NCBI RefSeq assembly: GCF_001905795.1
Contig: NZ_LIXJ01000039.1
Location: 1 to 59,701, forward strand
Direction of reading: 5' to 3'
Source: Streptomyces sp. CB01580
GTDB lineage: Bacteria > Actinomycetota > Actinomycetes > Streptomycetales > Streptomycetaceae
DNA length: 59,701 bases
Position numbers and translations under genes: made by a program. The notes under the pieces are model-generated. The model worked only from the letters and a program-made list of their open reading frames with translations, had not been told where the DNA came from and searched no databases. This document shows positions 42,042 through 51,146 of the stretch, one piece after another. Numbering within the stretch: the stretch's first letter is position 1; each line of letters begins with the position of its first letter.

Positions 42042-43097
42042 ATGAAGGCTCTGGTTTTGGCTGGCGGATCGGGATCCCGATTACGACCCTTGAGCAATTT
42101 CATGCCAAAACAGCTTGTGCCGGTCGCGAACAAGCCGGTTCTCGAATACGTTCTGGAGAATATACGGAGCCTCGGCATCACCGACATCGGGATGGTGGTG
42201 GGCGATCGGGAGCCCGAAATCCGCCGGGCCATCGGCGACGGTTCCCGGTTCGGCGCCGCCATCACCTATCTGCGACAGGACCGACCCTACGGTCTGGCGC
42301 ACTGTGTGACGCTCGCCCGCCGCTTCCTGGGCGACGACGACTTCGCGATGTTCCTCGGTGACAATCTGCTGCCGGACGGGGTCGACCGGATCGCGTCGGA
42401 GTTCCGGCGGGAGCGGCCCGCGGCTCATGTAGTCGTGCACAGGGTCGACGATCCGCGGGACTTCGGCGTGGTGGAACTCGATGCCAGGGGCCGGGTGCGG
42501 AAGCTGGTCGAGAAGCCCCGGCGACCACGCAGCGATCTCGCGCTGATCGGCGTGTACTTCTTCACCCCCGCCGTGCACCGGGCCGTCGCCTCCATCGGGC
42601 CGAGCCCGCGTGGCGAGCTGGAGATCACCGATGCAATCCAGTGGATGCTGAGCCACGGCTCGGAGATCGGCTGCAGCGAGTACCACGGGTACTGGAAGGA
42701 CACCGGCCGCGCCGAAGACCTCCTGGAGGCCAACCGCCGGATCCTCGGGGACCTGCGCGGCGGCATGGAGGGGAGCGCGGACAAAGCCAGTGTGCTGCGC
42801 GGTCAGGTGAGGGTCGGTCCCGGCGCCCGCGTCGTGCGGTCCCTCATCGAAGGGCCGGCGGTCATCGGTGCGGGCGCCCTGGTCGAGGACAGCCGCATCG
42901 GTCCCTTCACCGCCGTCGGCGTGAACTCCCGGCTGCACACGGTCGATCTGGCCGACGCGATCGTGCTGGACGACACCACGCTGGAGGGCCTTGCCCGGGC
43001 GCGGGGCGCGCTGTTCGGCCCCTTCGCCGTCATGACCGCGGGCCTGCCGCTCCCTGCGGCAGTGTCCCGGCCCGCCGCGAAAGGGGTAAGAGGATGA
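42042..43097 (+). CDS. rmlA: Glucose-1-phosphate thymidylyltransferase (long form)
   Basis: 351 residues from the ATG at 42042 (GAGGGAGGAG upstream). Nucleotidyltransferase signature LVLAGGSGSRLRPLS, KQLVPVANKPVLEYVL, FLGDNLLPDGV for Mg2+/sugar binding and a GYWKDTGRAEDLLEANR block. The extra C-terminal 110 residues form a left-handed-helix-like region (QVRVGPGARVVRSLIEGPAV), as in StrD-type secondary-metabolite enzymes. It makes dTDP-glucose, the precursor of the deoxyaminosugar. Its stop overlaps the next ATG (ATGA), a coupling now leading only to an rmlB relic. Counterpart of SgcA1. Confidence 0.93.
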   Translation: MKALVLAGGSGSRLRPLSNFMPKQLVPVANKPVLEYVLENIRSLGITDIGMVVGDREPEIRRAIGDGSRFGAAITYLRQDRPYGLAHCVTLARRFLGDDDFAMFLGDNLLPDGVDRIASEFRRERPAAHVVVHRVDDPRDFGVVELDARGRVRKLVEKPRRPRSDLALIGVYFFTPAVHRAVASIGPSPRGELEITDAIQWMLSHGSEIGCSEYHGYWKDTGRAEDLLEANRRILGDLRGGMEGSADKASVLRGQVRVGPGARVVRSLIEGPAVIGAGALVEDSRIGPFTAVGVNSRLHTVDLADAIVLDDTTLEGLARARGALFGPFAVMTAGLPLPAAVSRPAAKGVRG

Positions 43098-43357
43098 GGC
43101 TGCTGGTGACGGGTGGCGCGGGATCCATCGAGTCCCCGCTGCTGCCCAACTCCCCTACGCGGCGTCCAAGGCCGCCTCCGACCTGCTGGCCCGCTCGTAC
43201 CACCGGTCCTTCGGCCTGGATGTCTCCCTCACCCGCTGCACCGACGACTACGGCCCTGACCAGCATCCGGAGAAGCTCAATCCCGCTGTTCATCACCAAT
43301 CTCCGGTACCACGGGCACACCGACTGGTGGAAGGAGGCCAAGCATCGGGCTCGGTGA
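43094..43357 (+). pseudogene. rmlB: dTDP-glucose 4,6-dehydratase relic
   Basis: An 87-codon open frame, coupled to rmlA by ATGA, starts with MRLLVTGGAG like every RmlB. It then jumps to the active-site region in the -1 frame: LLPNSPYAASKAASDLLARS then RSFGLDVSLTRCTDDYGPDQ and HPEKL (frame shifted by a missing C at about 43157). An added A restores the frame for PLFITNL, after which the central part is missing again and a TDWWKEAK C-terminal end follows. Compared with about 320-330 residues, roughly 140 and 110 residues are deleted. YxxxK is present in the shifted frame but no active enzyme can form. Confidence 0.75.
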
Positions 43358-43465
43358 CCGGGATCCGGTGACGCGGCGCGGCGGCGGGGAGATGTCTGCC
43401 CGCCGCCTTCCGGCTGCCCGGCCGCCGTGCGCGAGGACGAGCCGTTCGAGCCGGCGGACACATGG

Positions 43466-43509
43466 CCGCGCCCGGCCCGCCGGCGTGGAGGCCGGTGGGC
43501 CGGGCGCGG
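43466..43509. terminator. Long GC hairpin between convergent genes
   Basis: CCGCGCCCGGCCCGCCGGC (43466-43484) pairs with GCCGGTGGGCCGGGCGCGG (43491-43509) with one mismatch. It separates the rmlA unit from the convergent monooxygenase gene. Confidence 0.7.
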
Positions 43510-43584
43510 TGGTCACACCCCGGAGTTCCTGTACGGACGATCAGGTTCGCGGCGTCGTCCGAGGCCGGGCCGGAAGAGGCCGGC

Positions 43585-44766
43585 TCACAAGTAGAGGGTG
43601 TTGGGTTCCAGGCCGCAGAGAACCCGCCCGTAGAGCTCGGCGTTGGTGTTCGGATGCATCAGGGCGTGGAGGTTGACCGCCTGAACGTCGCGCTGGAACC
43701 GCTGGATCGGGACGTCCCGGCGGATCGACGAGGCCCCGCTGGCCGTGTTGAGGATGTCCACGGCCTCCTTCGCCAGTCGGCACACCGCGCCCATGTCGGC
43801 GCGTGCCCTGGCCCGTTCCAGCAGCGTCCACTCGGCCCCCTCGGCCGCCTTGGCGTCCACCTGAGCGGTGAGGCGGTGGGCGTGGAACTCCGCCTCGTCG
43901 ATCCTGATCGCCGCGTCCGCGACCTGGAGGTGCGTCAGCGCGGCATCGCTCTGCCGCTCGTAGGAGGTGTAGGTGATCTTCCGCTCGGGCAGCCGCTGGA
44001 GGAACGCGTCCATGGCGCCCTTGGCCATCCCGACGACGGGGCCCACCGACGAAGCGGCGGCGACCGGCAGCAGCGGGGCCCGGTAGATCGACTGGCCCGC
44101 GTTGGCCTGGGAGGCGGACTGGCCCTGGAACACCGCGCCCAGCGGCAGCACCCGCTCCTCCGGGACGAACACCCCCTCGGCGACCGTGGTGACGCTGCCC
44201 GTGCCCTTCAGCCCCGCCGTGTACCAGTCGTCGATGACGGTCAGGTCCTCCATCGGCACGAGCGCCATGACGGGCATGGGCTCGCTGTCCGCACGGATCA
44301 GGACCGCGACGATGAGCTGCCAGTGGGCGTGCAGGGCCCCGGTGATGAACCCCCACCGCCCGTCGACCACGATGCCGCCGTCCGCCGGGGCGGCCGTCGC
44401 CGTCGGGCTCAGGGTCCCGCAGATCCGTACGTCGGGGGTGGAGAAGACCTCCGCCTGCGCCCCGTCGGGGAACAGCCCCGCCATCCAGGTCGGGATCCAG
44501 TACACGGACGCCGTCCAGGCGGCGGAGCCGTCGGCCCGGCCGAGCTCCACCGCCACCTCGTACAGGGTGCGGGTGTCGGACTGGTGACCGCCGTACTGAG
44601 CGGGCGCCCGCATGCGGAAGAGGCCGGCGTCGGTCAGGACCTGGATGGACTTGTCATGGATTCGCCGGTTCTCCTCCGACCAGTCGGCGTGCTCGCGCAG
44701 CGTGGAGGCCGACTCCGTCGCGTTGCGGACCAGTTGTTCTCGTGTCGTCGTCTGAGCCGTCAGCAC
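43585..44766 (-). CDS. Acyl-CoA dehydrogenase-like flavin monooxygenase
   Basis: 393 residues from the GTG at 44766 (GAGGA upstream). The fold is of acyl-CoA dehydrogenases (SIQVLTDAGLFRMRAPAQYG, WTASVYWIPTWMAGLFPDGA, GVFVPEERVLPLG, DVPIQRFQRDVQAVNLHALM) but in the wording of the group D two-component hydroxylases such as HsaA and KijD3-like enzymes (acyl-CoA_dh_2 C-terminal domain). Such enzymes hydroxylate phenols or N-oxidise amino sugars with reduced flavin from a partner reductase; the E6-type reductase at 22316 is the only one in the window. An aminosugar N-oxygenase or an aromatic hydroxylase are both possible. Confidence 0.75.
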   Translation of the reverse strand: MLTAQTTTREQLVRNATESASTLREHADWSEENRRIHDKSIQVLTDAGLFRMRAPAQYGGHQSDTRTLYEVAVELGRADGSAAWTASVYWIPTWMAGLFPDGAQAEVFSTPDVRICGTLSPTATAAPADGGIVVDGRWGFITGALHAHWQLIVAVLIRADSEPMPVMALVPMEDLTVIDDWYTAGLKGTGSVTTVAEGVFVPEERVLPLGAVFQGQSASQANAGQSIYRAPLLPVAAASSVGPVVGMAKGAMDAFLQRLPERKITYTSYERQSDAALTHLQVADAAIRIDEAEFHAHRLTAQVDAKAAEGAEWTLLERARARADMGAVCRLAKEAVDILNTASGASSIRRDVPIQRFQRDVQAVNLHALMHPNTNAELYGRVLCGLEPNTLYL

Positions 44767-44842
44767 CGTGTCCTCTTTCTCGGGTGAAGAGATCCGGATG
44801 AAGCGCTTCGAGCATGGCAACGGGGCCCGCACCCGCACATCT

Positions 44843-46462
44843 TCAGGATTGCGTAGTGGCACTTCCGACCGTGCTGGGCTCCGACTTGCCGGCCGTCTCG
44901 TCGGCCGTGCCGTCGGGCTGCTGTTCACTCTCCGCGCTGGGGCGTACGTGCCGCAGCACCACGACGGAGAGCACGGCGAAGGCGACCATGGCGACGGCGG
45001 CCGAGACGGCGACGATGTGCAGCCCGCCGGTGAAAGCCTCACGGGCGACGGACAGCAGGTCTTCCCCCACGGCCCCGGGGAGATCGGCGGCGGCCTGCGA
45101 AGCGCCCGAGAGGCTGTCGCGCGCGGTGTCGGCGGTGCCCGCCGGAACGTCGGCGGGCATGTTGTCGTCCATCCGGCCTCGGTAGACGGCCGCGCCGACG
45201 CTGCCCAGGACGGCGATGCCCATCGCGATGCCGAACTCGCCGTTCGTCTCCGACATCGCCGCGGCCGAGCCGGTCTTCTCGGGAGGTGCGGAGCCCACGA
45301 CCAGTTCGGTGCTCAGCACGCCCATCGGGCTGGTGCCCGCGAACGCGATGGCGTATCCGGTCACCACCAGGGCGATGCCGCCCTTGTCGTCGACCTGGGT
45401 GATCAGCAGCAGGCCGACCGCCGTCACCAGCAGGCCGATGGCGATGGCGTAGGCCGGCCGGATGCGGCGCGCCAGGTTGGGCGCGGCCAGGTTGCCGACG
45501 ATCGCCAGGGCGAAGGACGGCACCAGCCACAGCCCCGCCTCCAGCGGGGAGAGCCCCGCCACCTGCTGGAGGTACAGGGAGACGAGCAGCGTCACGCCGC
45601 CCATGGTGGCGGAGCACAGCAGGGCGACGCCGAGGGCGGAGCTGAGCGTGCGGTTCCGGAACAGCCGCAGGTCCAGCAGCGGGCTGGCCAGCTTGCGCTG
45701 CCGCTGGACGAACACGACGCCGATGACGACACCGGCGAGGAGGGGCAGCAGCATCGTCGCCGCGAATCCGTCGGTGGCCAGCTTCTTGGCCGCGTAGATG
45801 ACCGGCAGGATCGTGGCGAGGGAGAGCACGACGCTCGGCAGGTCGGTCCTGCCCGCCGTCGGGTCGCGGTGCTCGGGCAGCAGCAGCGGGCCGAGGATCA
45901 GCAGCAGCACCATGACCGGCACGCCCAGCAGGAACACCGAACCCCACCAGAAGCGGTCGAGCAGCGCGCCACCGGCGACCGGGCCGAGCGCCATGCCGCC
46001 CATGAAGCAGCTCATCCAGACGCCGATGGCCGTGCCCCGCTGCTTGGGGTCGTGGAACATGTTGCCGATCAACGCCAGCAGGGACGGCATCAGCGTCGCC
46101 CCCGAGATGCCGAGGACCGCGCGGGCGGCGATCAGGGTGTTGGGGCTGTCGGCGTAGGCGGCGAGGGCCGATGCGACGCCGAAGGCCGCGGCGCCGAACA
46201 GCAGCAGCTTGCGCCGCCCGATGCGGTCGCCGAGGTTGCCCCAGGTGATCAGGAACCCGGCGATCATGAAGCCGTAGATGTCCATGATCCAGAGCTGCTG
46301 GGTGGCGCTGGCGCCCAGGTCCGCGCTCAGGTGGGGGAGGGCCAGGTTCAGCACGCTGACGTCCAGGGACAGCAGGAGCGTGGGCAGGGCCAGAACGCCC
46401 AGGCCGATCCACTCCCGCCGCCCCGCCCTCGCGGGAGCCTCGCTGGTCGTGTTCGTATCCAT
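44843..46462 (-). CDS. MFS drug exporter, DHA2 family (SgcB-like)
   Basis: 539 residues from the ATG at 46462; a GTG one codon upstream is less likely. Fourteen hydrophobic segments, with the DHA2/EmrB signatures LDVSVLNLALPHLSADLGAS, WGNLGDRIGRRKLLLFGAA and ISGATLMPSLLALIGNMF. The long loop at residues about 430-470 and a charged C-terminal tail are usual. SgcB is the corresponding exporter of the C-1027 cluster and this protein probably removes the product as part of self-resistance. It is in tandem with the monooxygenase, 76 bp apart, and divergent from the AfsR-like regulator. Confidence 0.88.
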   Translation of the reverse strand: MDTNTTSEAPARAGRREWIGLGVLALPTLLLSLDVSVLNLALPHLSADLGASATQQLWIMDIYGFMIAGFLITWGNLGDRIGRRKLLLFGAAAFGVASALAAYADSPNTLIAARAVLGISGATLMPSLLALIGNMFHDPKQRGTAIGVWMSCFMGGMALGPVAGGALLDRFWWGSVFLLGVPVMVLLLILGPLLLPEHRDPTAGRTDLPSVVLSLATILPVIYAAKKLATDGFAATMLLPLLAGVVIGVVFVQRQRKLASPLLDLRLFRNRTLSSALGVALLCSATMGGVTLLVSLYLQQVAGLSPLEAGLWLVPSFALAIVGNLAAPNLARRIRPAYAIAIGLLVTAVGLLLITQVDDKGGIALVVTGYAIAFAGTSPMGVLSTELVVGSAPPEKTGSAAAMSETNGEFGIAMGIAVLGSVGAAVYRGRMDDNMPADVPAGTADTARDSLSGASQAAADLPGAVGEDLLSVAREAFTGGLHIVAVSAAVAMVAFAVLSVVVLRHVRPSAESEQQPDGTADETAGKSEPSTVGSATTQS

Positions 46463-46596
46463 CACTGAACCTTCCGTCTACTCCGTCAGGGGACCGAGCG
46501 GGGGCCCGGCAGTTTGTGGAGGCACCGGGCAGACGCCGGGGGAATTCGCGGCTGCCCGATGCCCCTCCCACTCTGCCCAGCAGCGCTTTCGGAGCA

Positions 46597-46642
46597 CTGT
46601 CGGACGGCATTCGCTCCCCTGTCGGACGGCACGCGATACCGT
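46597..46642 (+). promoter_or_regulatory. SARP-type direct repeat and -10 of the AfsR-like gene
   Basis: CTGTCGGACGGCA occurs twice, at 46597-46609 and 46619-46631, with starts exactly 22 bp apart. A TACCGT at 46637-46642 can act as -10 element six bases before the ATG at 46648. SARP/AfsR-type activators bind heptameric direct repeats at 11 or 22-bp intervals just upstream of the -10 region, so this is a candidate autoregulatory site. With no Shine-Dalgarno before the ATG, a leaderless mRNA starting at or near A46648 is likely. Confidence 0.55.
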
Positions 46643-46647
46643 TGCGC

Positions 46648-49600
46648 ATGCGTTTCGGTGTGTTGGGCCCGCTCTCGGTACTGACCGAGGACCATCGTCC
46701 GGTCAGGATTCCCGAGCAGAAGATCCGTGCTCTGCTGGCCGATCTGCTGGCCCACGGCGGGCGCCCCGTTTCCACCGACCGGCTGGTGCACGATCTGTGG
46801 GGCGACGCCCCTCCGGCCAACCCGGTGGGCGCGCTGCAGATCAAGATCTCCCGGTTGCGCCGGGTGCTGGAAGAGGCCGAGCCCGGCGGCAAGAACCTGC
46901 TGGTGTCGCTCGCGACCGGATACGCGCTGGAGGCCCCCGGCGACGCGGTGGACGCCAGCCGGTTCGAGACGCTGGTCGAACGGGCCCGGACGGCTCCGGA
47001 GCCGCGGGGACGCGCGGCCCTGCTGACCGAGGCGCTCGGGCTGTGGCGGGGGGCGGCGTTCGCCGACTTCGACGATCAGCCCTTCCTCCAGCCTGCGATC
47101 ACCCGTCTGAGCGAACAGCGCCTGTCGGCCTGCGAGGACCAGGCCGAGGCCCGGCTGGCGCTGGCCGAGCACCAGGCCCTGACCGGGGAGCTCGGTGAAC
47201 TGGTGGGCCGGTATCCGCTCCGGGAGAGGCTGCGGGCCTCGTACATGCTCGCCCTCTACCGATCGGGGCAGCAGGCCGAGGCGCTGGCGACGTACGAGGA
47301 ACTGCAGCGGCTGCTCGTCGAGGAGATGGGGCTCGACCCGGGCGCCGAGCTGGTCGGTCTGCACGGGGCGATCCTGCGGCAGGACCCGGCGCTCACCCCG
47401 ATGCCCGGTTCCGGCCCCGGCAGCGCCCCGGTGACGCATGCGGGCAGCAACCTGCCCTCCCCGATCACCGTGCTGATCGGCCGGGACACGGCCGTCGCCG
47501 AGGTACGCGCCCTTCTCGGGGCGGGCCGTCTGGTCTCGCTCATCGGGCCCGGCGGAGTGGGCAAGACCCGGCTCGCCCTGGAGACCGCGAGCCGGTCCGT
47601 CGGCACGTTCCCCGACGGGGTGTGGCTGGTGGAACTGGCCCCGCTGGCGCGCTCCGGCGTCCCTGAGCAGGCGGAGCCGGCGACCGAGGCGGTGGCCCAG
47701 GCGGTGATGGCGGTACTGGGGGTGCACGAGGCCGCCGCTGCGGACCCCGGGGCCGCCGGGGGAGGCAGGACACCGGCCGGGCAGCTCGCGGACTATCTGC
47801 GGACGAAGCAGGTCCTGCTGGTCCTCGACAACTGCGAGCACCTGATCGAGGCCACCGCGGCGCTGACCGAGACCCTGCTGCTGGCCGCGCCCGGCCTGCG
47901 GATCCTGGCGACGAGCCGGGAGCCGCTCCAGCTCGCGGGCGAGGCCCGATGGCCCGTGCCCCCGCTGGAGCTGCCCGACCCCGCGGACGACGCACGCCCG
48001 GAGGCGCTGGAGCGGTCCAGCGCCGTACAGCTCTTCGTGGCCCGCGCCCGCGACATCGTGCCCGGATTCTCGCTGACCGCGGACAACGCCCGCGCGGTCT
48101 CCACGGTCTGTCGCAGACTCGACGGCATCCCGCTCGCCCTGGAGCTCGCCGCCACCCGGATCCGTGCTCTGGGCGTAGGGGGCCTGCTCGCCCGGCTCGA
48201 CGACCGATTCCGGCTGCTGGCCGCCGGGTGCCGGGGGGCCGCCCCGCGTCAGCAGACGCTCCGCGCGGTGATCGACTGGAGCTGGGAGCTGCTGACCGAG
48301 CCCGAGCGCATCGTGCTGCGCAGGCTGGCCGTCCAGGTGGACGGCTGCACGCTGGAGGCGGCCGAGGCCGTGTGCGGCGGCGAGGACGTGGCGGCCCGGG
48401 ACGTGCTGGACCTGCTGGCGCGGCTGGTGGACCGCTCCCTGGTGGTGGCCGTGGAGCGTGCGGGCGGCCACCGCTACCGGCTGCTGGAGTCCGTCGCCGA
48501 GTACTGCCGCGAGAAACTGCGGGAGGCCGGGGACACCGAGCCGGTGCGGCGTCACCGGCGCTACTACCGGGAGCTCGCCGAACGGGCCGGGCCGCACCTG
48601 TACACCGCGGACCAGCAGGGGTGGCTGGACCTCCTCGACACGGAGCGCGGAAACCTGCGCAGCGCGCTCACCGGCGTGATCCGGGACGCGGCCGAGAACC
48701 GGGCGGGCGCCAGGGACGCGGCCCTGCGGTTCGCGAGTTCACTGGCCTGGTACTGGTTCCTGCGCGGGCGGCTCCGCGAGGGCATGCGACAGCTCGGCGC
48801 GGCCCTGGACGCGACGGCCCCGGACGGCGGGGAGACGGAGCCCGTGCCGGGCGCCGTCCGCGCGGTGGCCTTGGCCTGGCAGGCCGGTTTCACGGTGCTG
48901 TCCGGGGACGCGGCGGACGACGGACCCAGGCGGCGGGCGGCACAGGCGCTGGACCGGGGGGACGACGAGCCCGCCGACCGGGCGCGGGCGCGCTGGTTCC
49001 TCGGCTTCATCGAGTGCGACTTCGGCGATCTATCGGTCAGTGAGGAACTCGTCGGCGCGGCGCTGGCCGCCTTCGACGGGCTCGGCGACCGGTGGGGCAC
49101 GGCGGCGGCGCTGGGGACCCGCGCCAAGCACGCGATGGTGCGCGGGGATCTGGCCTCGCTCCGACGGGACGGCGAACGCAGTGCGGCGCTCTTCCGGGAC
49201 ATCGGCGACCGCTGGGGGTACCTCCAGGCGACGGACTCCCTGGGTAACCTGGCCGAGATCGCCGGCCGTTACGAGGAGGCCACCGAACTGCACTGGACCG
49301 GGCTGCGCACCGCGCAGGAGCTGGGCCTGTGGTCGGAGGTTTCCAGCAGGCTCTCCTGGCTCGGCCGGGTGGCGATGCTCACCGGCGAGTTCGAGCAGGC
49401 CAGGGAGCTTCACGAGCGGGCGATCCGGCTCGCCAGGGAGCACAGCTTCAAACCGGGGGAGATCTTCGGGGAGATGGGGCTCGGGATCGCGGCCCGCAAG
49501 GCGGGAAAGCTGGAGATGGCCGAGACACATCTGCGGCGAGTGCTCGACTGGATGCCGCAGGAGCGGTCGGGACTGGGCAACACCCTGCCGCTGGCGCTGA

Positions 49601-49983
49601 TCCTGCCCGAGCTGGGGTTCATCGCGGAGGCGCGGGGCGACACCCGGGCCGCGCTGGCCCTGCACCTGGAAGGCCTTGACGTCGCACGGCAGTTGGCGGG
49701 GGACCCCCGGGGGGTGGTGATCGCGCTGGTGGGACTGGCCGGAGTGCACGCGCAGCTTGGCCGCCACCGCGATGCCGCGCGGCTGCTGGGTGCGGCGGCC
49801 GAGGCCGGGGAGGCGACGAACGCTCCGCCGGCGCCGGCGGAGCGGGGCGATGTCGAGCGCATCACAGCGAAGGTCCGTGGCGCCCTCGGCGACAGGGCCT
49901 ACCGGGACGCGTACGCGGACGGCCGCCGGGCCGACCTCGACGAGCTGAGGTCGGTGGCCGGGGACCTGCCCTCTCAGCCCTGA
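46648..49983 (+). CDS. AfsR/SARP-type regulator with NB-ARC and TPR domains
   Basis: 1111 residues. Residues 1-95: OmpR-like DNA-binding domain (MRFGVLGPLSVLTEDHRPVR, RALLADLLAHGGRPVSTDRL). About 100-250: BTAD (RYPLRERLRASYMLALYRSG, QAEALATYEELQRLLVEEMG). About 275-600: NB-ARC ATPase, P-loop GPGGVGKTRLAL with Lys306 and a VLLVLDNCEHLIEA Walker B. After about 700: TPR-like repeats (ERAIRLAREHSFKPGEIFGE and similar). Large SARPs of this kind switch on antibiotic clusters after ATP and effector binding. It ends 10 bp inside the convergent aminotransferase gene. No other SARP is present, so this is the likely pathway activator. Confidence 0.9.
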   Translation: MRFGVLGPLSVLTEDHRPVRIPEQKIRALLADLLAHGGRPVSTDRLVHDLWGDAPPANPVGALQIKISRLRRVLEEAEPGGKNLLVSLATGYALEAPGDAVDASRFETLVERARTAPEPRGRAALLTEALGLWRGAAFADFDDQPFLQPAITRLSEQRLSACEDQAEARLALAEHQALTGELGELVGRYPLRERLRASYMLALYRSGQQAEALATYEELQRLLVEEMGLDPGAELVGLHGAILRQDPALTPMPGSGPGSAPVTHAGSNLPSPITVLIGRDTAVAEVRALLGAGRLVSLIGPGGVGKTRLALETASRSVGTFPDGVWLVELAPLARSGVPEQAEPATEAVAQAVMAVLGVHEAAAADPGAAGGGRTPAGQLADYLRTKQVLLVLDNCEHLIEATAALTETLLLAAPGLRILATSREPLQLAGEARWPVPPLELPDPADDARPEALERSSAVQLFVARARDIVPGFSLTADNARAVSTVCRRLDGIPLALELAATRIRALGVGGLLARLDDRFRLLAAGCRGAAPRQQTLRAVIDWSWELLTEPERIVLRRLAVQVDGCTLEAAEAVCGGEDVAARDVLDLLARLVDRSLVVAVERAGGHRYRLLESVAEYCREKLREAGDTEPVRRHRRYYRELAERAGPHLYTADQQGWLDLLDTERGNLRSALTGVIRDAAENRAGARDAALRFASSLAWYWFLRGRLREGMRQLGAALDATAPDGGETEPVPGAVRAVALAWQAGFTVLSGDAADDGPRRRAAQALDRGDDEPADRARARWFLGFIECDFGDLSVSEELVGAALAAFDGLGDRWGTAAALGTRAKHAMVRGDLASLRRDGERSAALFRDIGDRWGYLQATDSLGNLAEIAGRYEEATELHWTGLRTAQELGLWSEVSSRLSWLGRVAMLTGEFEQARELHERAIRLAREHSFKPGEIFGEMGLGIAARKAGKLEMAETHLRRVLDWMPQERSGLGNTLPLALILPELGFIAEARGDTRAALALHLEGLDVARQLAGDPRGVVIALVGLAGVHAQLGRHRDAARLLGAAAEAGEATNAPPAPAERGDVERITAKVRGALGDRAYRDAYADGRRADLDELRSVAGDLPSQP

Positions 49984-51146
49984 GCCGGCGGATCCCCGGC
50001 GGCCCGGCACTCCCGTACGGCGGCGGTGAACTCCCTGACGACGGTGTGCACCTCGTCCTCCCGCAGCGCCTGGTGCAGCGGCAGCAGCAGCGTGGTGGAC
50101 CAGGCCTCGTCGGTGCCCGGCAGGACGGGGGGCGGCCCTCCGTAGCGGTAGAGCGGGGCGTGGTGCAGCGGCATGTAGCGGAAGGTCGTGTAGATGCCGC
50201 GCTCCAGCAGCGTCTTGGCGACCCGGTCGCGGATGTCCTCGGCGAACTGGACCCAGTAGAAGTAGTGGGTACTGCGGTGCCCCGCGGGCGGACGGGGCGG
50301 CAGCCGCACCCCGTCGAGTCCGGCGAGCCCGGTGTCGTACACCTCGGTGAGGGCCGAGCGCCGGGCGACGAATCCCGCGAGGCGGCGCAACTGTACCTGC
50401 CCGATGGCGGCCGTCATGTCATTGCCGATCAGGCGGCGCCCCAGGTGTTCCACGTCCAGCCCCCACCACCGGTCGGCGCCCTGGGCCGCGGTGGTGAAGG
50501 CGCTGCGGTCGGCCAGTCCGTGGTAGGCCAGCCGGTGGGCCTTCCGGGCGAGGTCGGGATCCCGTACGTAGATCATGCCGCCGTCCCCGGTGGTGATGAT
50601 CTTCCGGGAGTCCAAGCTCCACACCGTGAAGTCCCCGAACGTCCCGCACATCCGGCCGTCGACGCTGGAGGCGATGGAGCAGGCGGCGTCCTCGACCAGT
50701 GGTATGCCCCGGGCGCGGCACAGCTCCGCGATCGCGGCGATGTCGCCGGGCAGGCCGCCGTAGTGCAGCACCATCACCGCTTTGGTACGGGGGGTCAGCA
50801 CGCGCTCGATGTCGGCGGCAGTGGGGTTGAGCGTGCGGGGGTCGACGTCGCAGAAGACCGGACGGGCGCCGGTGGCGGCGACCGCGTTGGCATTGGCGAC
50901 GAAGGCGGCCGACGGCATGACCACCTCGTCGCCCGGCCCGAGTCCGAGCAGCTCCGCCGCGAGGAACAGCCCGGAAGTCGCGGAGTTGATGAACACGAGG
51001 TGCCGGGGGTCCAGTGCGAGGTGCTGGGCGAAGCTCTTCTCGAACTCCTCGCACCGCGGCCCGTATCCCAGCCAGTTCCCGTCGAACACCTCGCGGACCG
51101 CTGCGAGTTCCTCCTCGCCGAGGCTCGGCTGGGACACGTTGATCAT
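49974..51146 (-). CDS. DegT/DnrJ/EryC1 aminotransferase (SgcA4-like)
   Basis: 390 residues from the ATG at 51146, coupled to the glycosyltransferase by ATGA. Fold-type I PLP sugar aminotransferase: NSATSGLFLAAELLGLGPGD, VVMPSAAFVANANAVAATGA, LVEDAACSIASS and SLDSRKIITTGDGG, in which Lys182 should bind PLP, then RSTHYFYWVQF and FRYMPLHHAPLYRY. It adds an amino group to a dTDP-keto-sugar. With the N-methyltransferase at 56430, a dimethylamino sugar as in C-1027 is expected. It is closest in layout to the SgcA4/CalS13-type enzymes. Confidence 0.88.
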   Translation of the reverse strand: MINVSQPSLGEEELAAVREVFDGNWLGYGPRCEEFEKSFAQHLALDPRHLVFINSATSGLFLAAELLGLGPGDEVVMPSAAFVANANAVAATGARPVFCDVDPRTLNPTAADIERVLTPRTKAVMVLHYGGLPGDIAAIAELCRARGIPLVEDAACSIASSVDGRMCGTFGDFTVWSLDSRKIITTGDGGMIYVRDPDLARKAHRLAYHGLADRSAFTTAAQGADRWWGLDVEHLGRRLIGNDMTAAIGQVQLRRLAGFVARRSALTEVYDTGLAGLDGVRLPPRPPAGHRSTHYFYWVQFAEDIRDRVAKTLLERGIYTTFRYMPLHHAPLYRYGGPPPVLPGTDEAWSTTLLLPLHQALREDEVHTVVREFTAAVRECRAAGDPPAQG

